Below are positions 35,656 to 43,340 of a DNA stretch of 64,000 bases, piece after piece; the stretch's first letter is position 1, and each line of letters starts with the position of its first letter. The stretch covers positions 100,180 through 164,179 of the forward strand of contig JAERTJ010000086.1 in the NCBI GenBank assembly GCA_016844945.1, in the 5' to 3' direction. A model generated the notes under the pieces. That model did no database searches, had not been told where the DNA came from, and saw only the letters and a program-made list of their open reading frames with translations. The stretch comes from Fidelibacterota bacterium (lineage in GTDB: Bacteria > Fidelibacterota > UBA8477 > JABMPR01). A program made the translations under genes and the position numbers.

Positions 35656-36510
35656 TTAATTCTTGTTCGCTTGTCGAACTTGTCGCTCCATCTCCTTCCA
35701 CTCTCCAGGTGACAAAACATCCAGAAAATTGAATTCCCCTGCACCTTTGAGCCATTCTCCTCCATCAATGGTAACAGTCTCTCCATTAATATATTGGGAT
35801 TGATCAGATACCAGAAATACAGCCAGATTTGCTAATTCAATATGATCACCAACCCTATTCAAAGGGATTCTCTCGATAAATTTTTCTTCTAGACCAGGTG
35901 GTAATAACCTATTCCAGGCTCCTTCGGTTGGAAAAGGACCCGGTGCTATGGCATTCATGGTGATACCATACTTTGCCCATTCCACAGCCAGACTTCTGGT
36001 CAAGGTTTGAACCCCGGATTTTGCAATAGCAGACGGCACAACAAAACCTGACCCGGTGGAGGCATAGGTTGTCACAATATTAAGGACGCGGGCGATTTGT
36101 TGTTTCTGGATCCAGTGTTTACCAAAAGCCAACGTTGTGTTGTAAGAACCTTTTAGGACAATATCTGTAATGACATCGAAAGCTTTATGACTCAGTGCTT
36201 CAGTGGGGCTGACAAAATTTCCAGCAGCATTATTTAACAAAACATCGACTTGTCCAAAGGTATCTACGCATCTACCTAAGGCGTTCTCTACTTCCTTGTA
36301 ATTGCGGACATCCAGCGCTATGGGCAGAACGTCTCCTCCCGTTTCAGAGATCAGTTCTCGGGCAGTATTTTCCAGCACATCAAGTTTACGGCTGGCAATC
36401 ACCAAATTTGCTCCCAGCTCCAGGAAGCGTTTACCCATGGATCTCCCGAGTCCAGTACCTCCACCTGTAATAAATATTGTCTTTCCTTTGAGTAAATCTT
36501 TTTGGAACAT
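35656..36510 (-). CDS. Short-chain dehydrogenase, 2,4-dienoyl-CoA reductase-like
   Basis: 284 residues from ATG 36510. The NAD(P) motif TGGGTGLGRSMG (TGxxxGxG), ASRKLDVLE, LLNNAAGNFVSPTE (NNAAGNF is characteristic of the dienoyl-CoA reductase-like branch) and a late GETVTIDGGEWL are present. The catalytic region is unusual: the usual Tyr-x3-Lys is SAIAKSGVQTL, so Tyr is replaced by Ser, as in known 2,4-dienoyl-CoA reductases. It probably reduces unsaturated acyl-CoA intermediates in fatty-acid oxidation. AAAGGAG stands 8 bases ahead of ATG 36510, which fixes the start; an upstream in-frame ATG at 36570 lacks support. No other beta-oxidation gene is adjacent. Confidence 0.85.
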   Translation of the reverse strand: MFQKDLLKGKTIFITGGGTGLGRSMGKRFLELGANLVIASRKLDVLENTARELISETGGDVLPIALDVRNYKEVENALGRCVDTFGQVDVLLNNAAGNFVSPTEALSHKAFDVITDIVLKGSYNTTLAFGKHWIQKQQIARVLNIVTTYASTGSGFVVPSAIAKSGVQTLTRSLAVEWAKYGITMNAIAPGPFPTEGAWNRLLPPGLEEKFIERIPLNRVGDHIELANLAVFLVSDQSQYINGETVTIDGGEWLKGAGEFNFLDVLSPGEWKEMERQVRQANKN

Positions 36511-36518
36511 GGTGAAAT

Positions 36519-36525
36519 CTCCTTT
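36519..36525 (-). promoter_or_regulatory. Ribosome-binding site that fixes the SDR start
   Basis: AAAGGAG on the minus strand, 8 bases from ATG 36510. It supports the shorter start beginning MFQKDLLKGK, just before the first strand of the Rossmann fold. Confidence 0.75.
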
Positions 36526-36605
36526 GACGTAACCTGTCTTGCCACTTGAGGTGAAACAAGAATTATTCACGGGAATCTATTGACATATGCTAATAGCAAG
36601 TTAAG

Positions 36606-36634
36606 TTGCTTTGTTTTTTAAAGTACTTTATAAC
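36606..36634 (+). promoter_or_regulatory. Candidate promoter with embedded palindrome for the winged-helix/TonB operon
   Basis: TTGCTT (36606-36611), 17-base spacer, TATAAC (36629-36634). The perfect palindrome TAAAGTACTTTA (36619-36630) overlaps the spacer and -10, where a repressor would act. The downstream winged-helix protein is the obvious candidate binder, by inference only. Confidence 0.3.
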
Positions 36635-36655
36635 TCGACTGGAGTGTTTAAGATT

Positions 36656-37264
36656 ATGCACAAAGATATTGATCAACATGAAGCTAAAGAACAGCTCGAC
36701 TTAATCCGATCCATCATGGATGATGGACAGAAGGTTATTGCCGACAATGGCGAAGGTTTTATCGTCTGGGGTACCCTCATCCTTACCGCTGGCTTTGGTT
36801 CAGTCCTCCTCCACTACCTTAATCTGCAGTTCCTGCAGGGATGGACCTATGTACTTATGGTCAGCCTGGGCTGGATTTATATGTTTACCATCAACCGTTC
36901 ACGGGAAAAGTGTGTGGTTGGGAATGCGTTCACCAGAAAAATTCTAAATTCTATCTGGACCTCCGTACTCCTGACCATGACAATCCTGGGATTTATTGGA
37001 GCAATATCAGGTACCATCGACATACACCGCATTACTGCAGTTCTATATACCGTTGTGGGAATTGCTTATTTCATGCAAGGCATCATCAGTGGCAAGACCT
37101 GGGTCAGAAATCTTGGTTTTGGTTGGTGGGCAGGTTCAATCCCTCTGTTCTTTCTGACCGACATCGCTGCTGGAATTCTAGCTGCAGCCATGATGATTGG
37201 CTTACAAATCATTCCTGGAATCATCTTTCATCGCCAATGGAAGGCGCAATTTGCACAGGATTAA
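36656..37264 (+). CDS. Multi-span membrane protein of unknown function
   Basis: 202 residues from ATG 36656. A soluble, charged N-terminus (MHKDIDQHEAKEQLDLIRSIMDDG) precedes about six hydrophobic segments (FIVWGTLILTAGFGSVLL, WTYVLMVSLGWIYMFTI, ILNSIWTSVLLTMTILGFIG, TAVLYTVVGIAYFMQGI, WWAGSIPLFFLTDIAAG, MMIGLQIIPGIIF). I do not recognise a named family; this helix-plus-spans arrangement next to a winged-helix gene is recurrent in FCB-group genomes. GGAG lies 11 bases before this ATG. An upstream start at 36611 would overlap the putative promoter and is rejected. Two bases separate it from the regulator gene. Confidence 0.7.
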   Translation: MHKDIDQHEAKEQLDLIRSIMDDGQKVIADNGEGFIVWGTLILTAGFGSVLLHYLNLQFLQGWTYVLMVSLGWIYMFTINRSREKCVVGNAFTRKILNSIWTSVLLTMTILGFIGAISGTIDIHRITAVLYTVVGIAYFMQGIISGKTWVRNLGFGWWAGSIPLFFLTDIAAGILAAAMMIGLQIIPGIIFHRQWKAQFAQD

Positions 37265-37266
37265 AC

Positions 37267-37578
37267 ATGAATGATTTTGACTATCAACAAATTGATGATT
37301 TGATCCATTCCCGGATTCGGCTGGCTGTTATGGCAGCCCTGGCTTCCATGGGACCTGCCAGTTTTTCACTGATCAAAGAAAGTGTGGGAGCCACAGATGG
37401 AAATCTGAGCGTTCACATCAGGAAGCTGGAAGATGCAGGGTATGTGAGTGTAGACAAATCTTTTATCAATCGTAAACCTGTGAGTATCTACAATCTCACT
37501 CCAGAAGGCAAAGCGGCACTTGCAACTTATGTTCAATATTTAGAAAACTTATTACCAATGAGCGACAAGAAGGTCTAA
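37267..37578 (+). CDS. Winged-helix transcriptional regulator (HTH_27/MarR-like)
   Basis: 103 residues, almost entirely one DNA-binding domain: DDLIHSRIRLAVMAALASMGPASFSLIKESVGATDGNLSVHIRKLEDAGYVSVDKSFINRKPVSIYNLTPEGKAAL. The recognition helix is TDGNLSVHIRKLEDAG and the wing is VSVDKS..NRKPVSIYNLT, as in the small 'winged helix DNA-binding' family that regulates adjacent membrane or transport genes. It sits between the membrane protein (2-base gap) and the TonB receptor (3-base gap), so all three are one operon and it probably controls them. Confidence 0.85.
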   Translation: MNDFDYQQIDDLIHSRIRLAVMAALASMGPASFSLIKESVGATDGNLSVHIRKLEDAGYVSVDKSFINRKPVSIYNLTPEGKAALATYVQYLENLLPMSDKKV

Positions 37579-37581
37579 CAA

Positions 37582-40038
37582 ATGAATAAATCTATTCTTA
37601 CTCTTATTTTCCTTACACTATGTACACCTCTGCTTCAGGCTTCCCCTGGTGAAACTATTGAAGGCATGATCATTGATCGTGATACTCAACACCCACTCCC
37701 TGGCGCTAACGTCATTATTGAAGGAACCCATTTAGGTGCAGCTACTAATGTTGACGGGAGGTTTACAATCCAGAATGTCCCTGCCGGTAGTTATTCGGTA
37801 AAAGTCCACATGATAGGGTACAAATCACAAGCACGTGCCAACATCCACGCCCTCCTTAATCGCGCCACAACCCTTAACATGGCACTGGAACCAACCACGC
37901 TCTCTGGATCAGATGTGATTGTCACTGCAGGCTATTTCGAGAGTGTTAAGGATGCCGCCACCAGTGTTCGGAGTGTTGACTTTGAAGAGATTCGATCTGA
38001 TCCCGTTGGAGCGTACGACATCCTGAGCATGATGCAATCACTCCCATCTGTTGTATCAGGAGCCGATCAGACCAATGAGATCATCGTACGAGGAGGATCA
38101 CCTGGGGAGAACCTGTTTGTCATGGATCATCTGGATATTCCCTACCCCGTACATTATCCTGAACAGGGAGCCGGTGGTGGTCCGGTTACCATGGTGAACA
38201 CTGATTTTATTGAAAAAATAGATTTCTTTGCAGGTTCATTTCCAGCACGCTATGGGGATAAGCTTTCATCCGTCATGGATGTAAGTGTCCGAGAAGGAAG
38301 TCGTGAGAGTCGGGAAACAAAGGTGAGCTTTGATATGGCTGGATTTGGTGCCAGTTTTGAAGGACCTATTACACCAAACAGTTCCTATCTTTTTTCAATA
38401 AAACGCTCATTTCTTGATTTTATCATTCAACAGAGCGGTCTCATGGCAATTCCCAAATACTGGACTTTCCAAGGAAAGGTTGCCTATGATTTGAGTCCTA
38501 AGGAAAAGATTTACCTCAATTATCTCGGTGGAATTGATGCCATTGATATTGTTGGTGAGGATAGTCCACAGCAACGCAATGCCGAAAATGTGGGTTACAA
38601 AAGCCAACAACACACCCTTGGGATCACTTATAAAAATCTATTCTCCAAGCAAGGTTATGTGCTTGCCTCATTGGCTCAGAATTTCGTAGAAATGGATATT
38701 GATGCTTTCCGCGTAACAGATGAAGGGGAGCATGATTCATTTTACCGCGGGTTGAGCATCGAGAAGGAGCTCATTTTCAAAGCGGATATGGTTTATAAGT
38801 TTACACCCTCCTTTGAATTCTCAGCAGGTGTAAAGACTATTCGAGCACCCAACACCTGGGACTATGCATGGCATAGCGATGAATTGAAGCTGTATGGATA
38901 TTCCCATGACACAACTTTAGTCCCTGCACTTCCCATTTCAGTGGACGAATTTTATGCACATTATCTTGGGGATACGACTGCTATAGTTGTTCCGCTCAGA
39001 ACCCTTGATACCATCGAGTCAGCAGACTCAAGTATTGCTCATACATATAACTCTGGTGGGATACATGCCCAAATTCGGTGGAAGGCAACCCAACTGACTG
39101 AACTCACTCTAGGTGGACGTGCTGAGTACAACGCATATCTGGAGCGGTCTAATTTTTCACCTCGAATAAATCTCTCTCAACAATTGTTTCACAACGTCAA
39201 GACCAACCTTGCCCTGGGACGTTACTTCCAGGCACCCTTCTATGCCCTGCTCATGGCTGAAGGAGACATAGGCAGGGAGTTGGATTTTTATTATGCGGAT
39301 CAGGTCGCACTGGGTGTTGAATATCTGCCGCGGGAAGATGTGCGAATCACCCTGGAGGTGTTTAATAAATCTTTTCATGATATGCCCCGTCAGGAAGTCT
39401 TTTCAGATACAGCCAACAGAGACAGCCTGAGTCACTATGCCAATATTGGGGCGGGGCGCTCACGTGGTCTGGAATTTTTTGTTCAGAAGAAATTCTCGCA
39501 TAACTGGTATGGTTCCTTCAGCTATAGTCATTCTGTCTCTGAAGGTCTTGATCCAAGGTATGAAGAAGAAACTTACTACCCCTGGGATTATGATTATCGC
39601 GATGTGGTCAGTCTGGTTGGTGGATACAAAATTAGATACATGGATTATGATTGGTATCAAAACTACAAAGAGACCCTATTCGCCTCCTTCACATCCTGGT
39701 TACCCATAGCCCCATCTGATGAATATGAAATCAGTTTTCGATTCAGATATTCAGGCGGTAAACCTTTCACCCCAAAAATATATGATCACAATGTACGACG
39801 CTGGTACGTCAACACGGATGCTTATAATACTGAACGCATGGAGGAGTATATTCGATTTGATATCATGCTCCTGCAACGCTTCTATTATGAGAAAATGAAC
39901 CTGGTTGCGTTCTGGGATATAATGAATGTCTTTAATCGAGATAACCCCTGGGATTATGTCTATAATGAGGATGGCACCAAGGATATTGCGCTGCAATTCA
40001 AGACTTTTCCCATCGGTGGAGTGACACTGGAGTTTTAG
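37582..40038 (+). CDS. TonB-dependent receptor with carboxypeptidase-regulatory-like domain
   Basis: 818 residues. A signal peptide (about 1-20) leads to a CarboxypepD_reg-like domain (IEGMIIDRDTQHPLPGANVI ... GRFTIQNVPAGSYSVKVHMIGY, about 24-100). Next come the plug domain (AYDILSMMQSLPSVVSGADQ, IIVRGGSPGENLFVMDHLDI, FAGSFPARYGDKLSSVMDV) and a 22-strand-type barrel ending in FPIGGVTLEF. It is only distantly like the receptor at 4283-7303 and has no Asp-rich insert. The ligand is unknown. As the third gene after a membrane protein and winged-helix regulator, its level is probably tied to the ligand sensed by that regulator. Confidence 0.9.
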   Translation: MNKSILTLIFLTLCTPLLQASPGETIEGMIIDRDTQHPLPGANVIIEGTHLGAATNVDGRFTIQNVPAGSYSVKVHMIGYKSQARANIHALLNRATTLNMALEPTTLSGSDVIVTAGYFESVKDAATSVRSVDFEEIRSDPVGAYDILSMMQSLPSVVSGADQTNEIIVRGGSPGENLFVMDHLDIPYPVHYPEQGAGGGPVTMVNTDFIEKIDFFAGSFPARYGDKLSSVMDVSVREGSRESRETKVSFDMAGFGASFEGPITPNSSYLFSIKRSFLDFIIQQSGLMAIPKYWTFQGKVAYDLSPKEKIYLNYLGGIDAIDIVGEDSPQQRNAENVGYKSQQHTLGITYKNLFSKQGYVLASLAQNFVEMDIDAFRVTDEGEHDSFYRGLSIEKELIFKADMVYKFTPSFEFSAGVKTIRAPNTWDYAWHSDELKLYGYSHDTTLVPALPISVDEFYAHYLGDTTAIVVPLRTLDTIESADSSIAHTYNSGGIHAQIRWKATQLTELTLGGRAEYNAYLERSNFSPRINLSQQLFHNVKTNLALGRYFQAPFYALLMAEGDIGRELDFYYADQVALGVEYLPREDVRITLEVFNKSFHDMPRQEVFSDTANRDSLSHYANIGAGRSRGLEFFVQKKFSHNWYGSFSYSHSVSEGLDPRYEEETYYPWDYDYRDVVSLVGGYKIRYMDYDWYQNYKETLFASFTSWLPIAPSDEYEISFRFRYSGGKPFTPKIYDHNVRRWYVNTDAYNTERMEEYIRFDIMLLQRFYYEKMNLVAFWDIMNVFNRDNPWDYVYNEDGTKDIALQFKTFPIGGVTLEF

Positions 40039-40139
40039 TAAGAAGATTAAAAGCCACTGATTTTGCTTTAGGGAGATGCTTTTTAGCCACGGATCCTCAC
40101 AGATAAAACACGGATTGAACTAGCTTCGGTTCCCTACTA

Positions 40140-40172
40140 AACCTTACGAAGGTTTAAAACCTTCGTAAGGTT
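40140..40172. repeat. Palindromic intergenic repeat, copy 1
   Basis: AACCTTACGAAGG (40140-40152), loop TTTAAAA, CCTTCGTAAGGTT (40160-40172): a perfect 13-bp hairpin about 100 bases after the TonB receptor gene. A degenerate copy occurs at 50892-50925. It is not followed by a long T-run, so it is more like a REP-type element than a simple terminator. Confidence 0.65.
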
Positions 40173-40244
40173 CTTACACATATTTCAATTCAATAAAAAA
40201 ATAGCATACAATATTTTTTGCATTCAGGCGTCTGTAAGGGTAAG

Positions 40245-40826
40245 ATGCAAAATGCCATTTCCATATCGACACCAACAAAAATGAAAGTTCGTAATCATAA
40301 GATTGCCGCCATTGTAGCTGAAGCCCGAAGCTGGCTCCTGGAGTCTGTGCGATCCCGAGTACCAAGGTTTGAAGATGCTGAAGATATTGTTCAGGATGTC
40401 CTTCATCAATTCACAGGCACCTATGATCAGATTCGCAACCTTGAAGCAAGCTCAGCCTGGTTGTATCGGGCTGCCAGCAACCGGATAAGCGACTTCTATC
40501 GTAAGCGGTCTAGAACCATTGAGGGCACAAACCGGGATGCTGTGAGACCATCAGGAGACGAAGACAACCTTCTTGACAATATCCTGGCTGATACGGAATC
40601 AACACCAGAGCGACAGTTTGATCTGGAAGAATTGGAGCAACGACTAGAATCTGCCATAGATTCTCTACCTGTAGCACAGCAGGAAGTGTTTATCTGGCAT
40701 GAAATAGAAGGTCTCAGTTTCAAAGATATCTCAACCCTGACGGGTGACTCTGTGAACACTCTACTTTCCAGGAAAAGATATGCTGTAATGGCTTTGCGAA
40801 AAAAACTACAAGACTTGAACATATAA
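40245..40826 (+). CDS. RNA polymerase sigma factor, ECF type
   Basis: 193 residues from ATG 40245. Region 2 (FEDAEDIVQDVLHQFTGTYDQIRNLEASSAWLYRAASNRISDFYRK) contains the DAEDIVQDV core-binding motif and the -10 reading helix. Region 4 (LEQRLESAIDSLPVAQQEVFIWHEIEGLSFKDISTLTGDSVNTLLSRKRYAVMALRKKL) has the helix-turn-helix. GTAAGGG lies before ATG 40245; ATG 40218 upstream lacks a site, and ATG 40281 is a shorter option. It is followed by a His-rich membrane protein and a Spy-like lipoprotein, an order typical of envelope or metal stress sensing. No classical anti-sigma factor is present unless the neighbour acts as one. Confidence 0.9.
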   Translation: MQNAISISTPTKMKVRNHKIAAIVAEARSWLLESVRSRVPRFEDAEDIVQDVLHQFTGTYDQIRNLEASSAWLYRAASNRISDFYRKRSRTIEGTNRDAVRPSGDEDNLLDNILADTESTPERQFDLEELEQRLESAIDSLPVAQQEVFIWHEIEGLSFKDISTLTGDSVNTLLSRKRYAVMALRKKLQDLNI

Positions 40827-40842
40827 TTGAAAGGAATAAGAC

Positions 40843-41157
40843 ATGTGTAAACCAAAACCAGGAAAAATCATTGGAATTGGACTCTTTGTCATTGTTGCAA
40901 TTTTTGGATTTGCCGCTGTCACCATGCTCCTATGGAACTGGTTGATCCCAACATTGTTTAGTGGTCCAGTGATCACATATTGGCAGGCCATGGGTCTACT
41001 GGTTCTCTCAAAACTGCTATTTTCTGGTGGCTCAAGAGGTCATAGATCGCATCATCACAAATCACCTCATGGCTGGAAATCACACCTTAGGGAACGCGTT
41101 GAAGTAGATACAGCCCCACAGAAGCGTAGTGATAATGGTGAAGAACTGAATCAATAA
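40843..41157 (+). CDS. Small membrane protein with a His-rich tail
   Basis: 104 residues. Two hydrophobic segments (IIGIGLFVIVAIFGFAAVTMLLWNWLIP and WQAMGLLVLSKLLF) are followed by GGSRGHRSHHHKSPHGWKSHLRERVE, a His/Lys/Arg-rich soluble tail that may bind metal. It is located 16 bases after the ECF sigma gene. Its size and place suggest a membrane-bound modulator of the sigma factor, but no anti-sigma motif is recognised, so that is inference. Similar short proteins beside ECF sigma and Spy/CpxP-like genes recur in Bacteroidetes. Confidence 0.72.
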   Translation: MCKPKPGKIIGIGLFVIVAIFGFAAVTMLLWNWLIPTLFSGPVITYWQAMGLLVLSKLLFSGGSRGHRSHHHKSPHGWKSHLRERVEVDTAPQKRSDNGEELNQ

Positions 41158-41169
41158 GGGATATTATTT

Positions 41170-41613
41170 ATGAATAAATTGAAATTACATAAACGTACGG
41201 GAATTGCCATTCTGATTATTGCAGGTATGCTGGGTATCATGGCTTGTGGTTCCCACCACGGACATCATGGCAAGCATGGGGAGCGATTTTTAAAGAAGGC
41301 GACCCGAAAACTGGATTTGACCGTAGAACAAAGTGCCCTTCTACAACAGGTCGTTAAAACAGCAGAAGATTTTAAAGGAGAGTTCAATACAGAACATGAA
41401 AATTTGAGCGAACCTTTTAAAACCAACCTGTCACAACCAGAGCTAAATCTTGACCAATTGAATCAACATTTTGAAGACCTGGAATCAAAGCTCCATGCAT
41501 TCCGAAAAGATATTCTGGGAAAGTACGCTGAATTTCATTCAAGTCTTGATCAGGATCAACGTACAAGAATTGTTGGGATGCTCGAAAAAATGGAAAAACG
41601 CCATAAGCAATAG
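41170..41613 (+). CDS. Spy/CpxP-like periplasmic lipoprotein
   Basis: 147 residues. A signal sequence ends in a probable lipobox (GIMAC, about residue 26), followed immediately by SHHGHHGKHGERF, a His-rich metal-binding-looking stretch. The helical body KKATRKLDLTVEQSALLQQVVKTAEDFK carries the LTxxQ motif of the Spy/CpxP/ZraP group, ending with VGMLEKMEKRHK. These proteins act as periplasmic chaperones or metal-responsive modulators. The His tract and the preceding ECF sigma factor argue for a metal or envelope stress role. It ends the three-gene operon before the terminator at 41632-41662. Confidence 0.78.
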   Translation: MNKLKLHKRTGIAILIIAGMLGIMACGSHHGHHGKHGERFLKKATRKLDLTVEQSALLQQVVKTAEDFKGEFNTEHENLSEPFKTNLSQPELNLDQLNQHFEDLESKLHAFRKDILGKYAEFHSSLDQDQRTRIVGMLEKMEKRHKQ

Positions 41614-41631
41614 TTCGTACGGGTTTAGCAC

Positions 41632-41662
41632 AAAAAAAAGACCGGTTGCCCGGTCTTTTTTT
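41632..41662 (+). terminator. Bidirectional terminator between the Spy-like gene and glgP
   Basis: A-run, GACCGG (41640-41645), loop TTGC, CCGGTC (41650-41655), then seven T. It suits both convergent genes. Confidence 0.9.
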
Positions 41663-41683
41663 ATATGTTCAGTATGTGATGAC

Positions 41684-43327
41684 TCACTTGTAGTATTCGT
41701 CCAAATAATCCTGAACCATTCTGGTGCCTGTATACTGGACACCGGTTTTAATGGATTCGCGGATCATATTGAGCCACTTGGTCTGGTCATCATAGTAAGT
41801 CGGGATAACTTGTTCTTCCAGCAAGCGGTAAAGATGATCTGCATCAGCTGCATCATTGGCATTTTCTGCATCACCGATTGCCCAGCCATTCACGCCATCT
41901 TCACAAGCTTCTGCCCACCACCCATCCAGAATGGATAAGTTAGGGACACCGTTTAGAGTGGCTTTCATACCAGAAGTCCCAGATGCCTCATTGGGTCGAA
42001 GCGGTGTATTGAGCCAAACATCTACACCTGCGGTGATCAGATTTCCCAACCACATGTTATAATTTTCAAGGAAGATGATCTTGACGTCTCCAAGTAATTC
42101 CTTCGCCTGAAGTACGATGTCTCGGAGTATCTCCTTACCGTGATCATCTCTTGGGTGCGCTTTTCCTGCAAAAACAAACTGAACCTTGCCTTTTGCTATT
42201 TTGACTAAGCGTTCCTTGTCATGGAAGATCAGGCGTGCGCGCTTGTACTCGGCAGCTCGCCTGGCAAACCCGATGGTCAGGGTTTTATTTGTAAGTGCAC
42301 GTTGAGACTGAGAATTTGCATAGTCCAGAAGGAATTTTTTCTGTCCACGTTTAGCAAATAGCAACTCTTCATCAGGCACAGAGTCAACTTCCAGTAATCT
42401 TTGAGGATTTTCACGCCAACCAGGTAAGTTCCGATCAAAGACTTCTCTAAAAATCTTGCCCACCCAATAACGGTGGAATACACCGTTGGTCACATGACCT
42501 ATTTTAAATTTTGGGAACTGCTCACGAGCGACTACACCGTGGAGATCAGACACGCCATTAGCGCTACGACTGAAGTAAAGACCCAATTCGGTCATATGAA
42601 CCCGTCCATTCAGCACCATGGAGGGTAGATTTAATCCAGAAGGCAGCAAATCACCGATGAGACGCTTGACTCTATCCACAGCAAAATGATCATGACCAGC
42701 AGGAACAGGCGTGTGAGTGGTAAAATGGCAACGTTTCCGTACTTTATCTTCATCTCCTCCAAACTCACTTAACAATTCGAGAGTCAGAAATGAACAATGA
42801 CCTTCATTCATATGATAGGTAGAAAAATCTTTGTATCCCAGCTTACGCAAGGCACGTACACCTGCAAAACCCAGAACAGCTTCCTGAAGGATACGATGGT
42901 CTTTGCCACCAGAATAAAGCCTCAGGGTTATATTCCGGTCATCAGAGTGATTCAGGTCTACATCTGTGTCCAGCAACAAGATGTCAATGGGTGTGCCTTT
43001 AATACCCTCAAAGGTGTATTTCCAGACCTGTACATGTACTTCACGTCCCCGCAATGTGAGGGTGATAGTTCCATCCAGCTTTTCCAGAAGGGGATCAGGT
43101 TCAAACCGAGGATAATTTTCAGTTTGATTCCCATCCTCATCCATTCTTTGTTTGAAATATCCCTCTTTGTACATCAGGGTCACTGCGACCATGTTTACAT
43201 CGAGATCTGCGGCAGCCTTGATATGGTCACCTGCTAATATTCCAAGTCCCCCACTATATGTGTGCAGACTGGGTGAAATTCCAATTTCTGCACTGAAATA
43301 GGCTACAGTGGCTTGATCGTTTGACAT
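41684..43327 (-). CDS. glgP: Alpha-glucan phosphorylase, short GT35 type
   Basis: 547 residues, the compact form found in Thermotoga-, archaea- and FCB-type organisms rather than the 800-residue E. coli form. It releases glucose 1-phosphate from alpha-1,4 glucans. The N-terminus VAYFSAEIGISPSLHTYSGGLGILAGDHIKAAADL, the substrate loop YHMNEGHCSFL, THTPVPAGHDHF and the PLP site EASGTSGMKATLNGVPNLSILDGWW (Lys455) are intact. It lies 13 bases downstream of the GH57 glucanotransferase gene, so the two are co-expressed: the transferase lengthens short maltodextrins and the phosphorylase degrades them. Confidence 0.93.
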   Translation of the reverse strand: MSNDQATVAYFSAEIGISPSLHTYSGGLGILAGDHIKAAADLDVNMVAVTLMYKEGYFKQRMDEDGNQTENYPRFEPDPLLEKLDGTITLTLRGREVHVQVWKYTFEGIKGTPIDILLLDTDVDLNHSDDRNITLRLYSGGKDHRILQEAVLGFAGVRALRKLGYKDFSTYHMNEGHCSFLTLELLSEFGGDEDKVRKRCHFTTHTPVPAGHDHFAVDRVKRLIGDLLPSGLNLPSMVLNGRVHMTELGLYFSRSANGVSDLHGVVAREQFPKFKIGHVTNGVFHRYWVGKIFREVFDRNLPGWRENPQRLLEVDSVPDEELLFAKRGQKKFLLDYANSQSQRALTNKTLTIGFARRAAEYKRARLIFHDKERLVKIAKGKVQFVFAGKAHPRDDHGKEILRDIVLQAKELLGDVKIIFLENYNMWLGNLITAGVDVWLNTPLRPNEASGTSGMKATLNGVPNLSILDGWWAEACEDGVNGWAIGDAENANDAADADHLYRLLEEQVIPTYYDDQTKWLNMIRESIKTGVQYTGTRMVQDYLDEYYK

Positions 43328-43340
43328 TTATTCCTCGTAT

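Noticed and set aside
35656..36510. SDR as an inactive enzyme because Tyr-x3-Lys reads Ser-x3-Lys
   Set aside because: 2,4-dienoyl-CoA reductases naturally use Ser in this position, and the NNAAGNF motif fits that branch, so it is probably active.
36841..37578. A 245-codon open frame spanning the membrane protein and the winged-helix gene
   Set aside because: Its first two thirds are out of frame with a clear membrane protein and read as Cys/His/Trp-rich nonsense. Only the part from ATG 37267 encodes a real domain.
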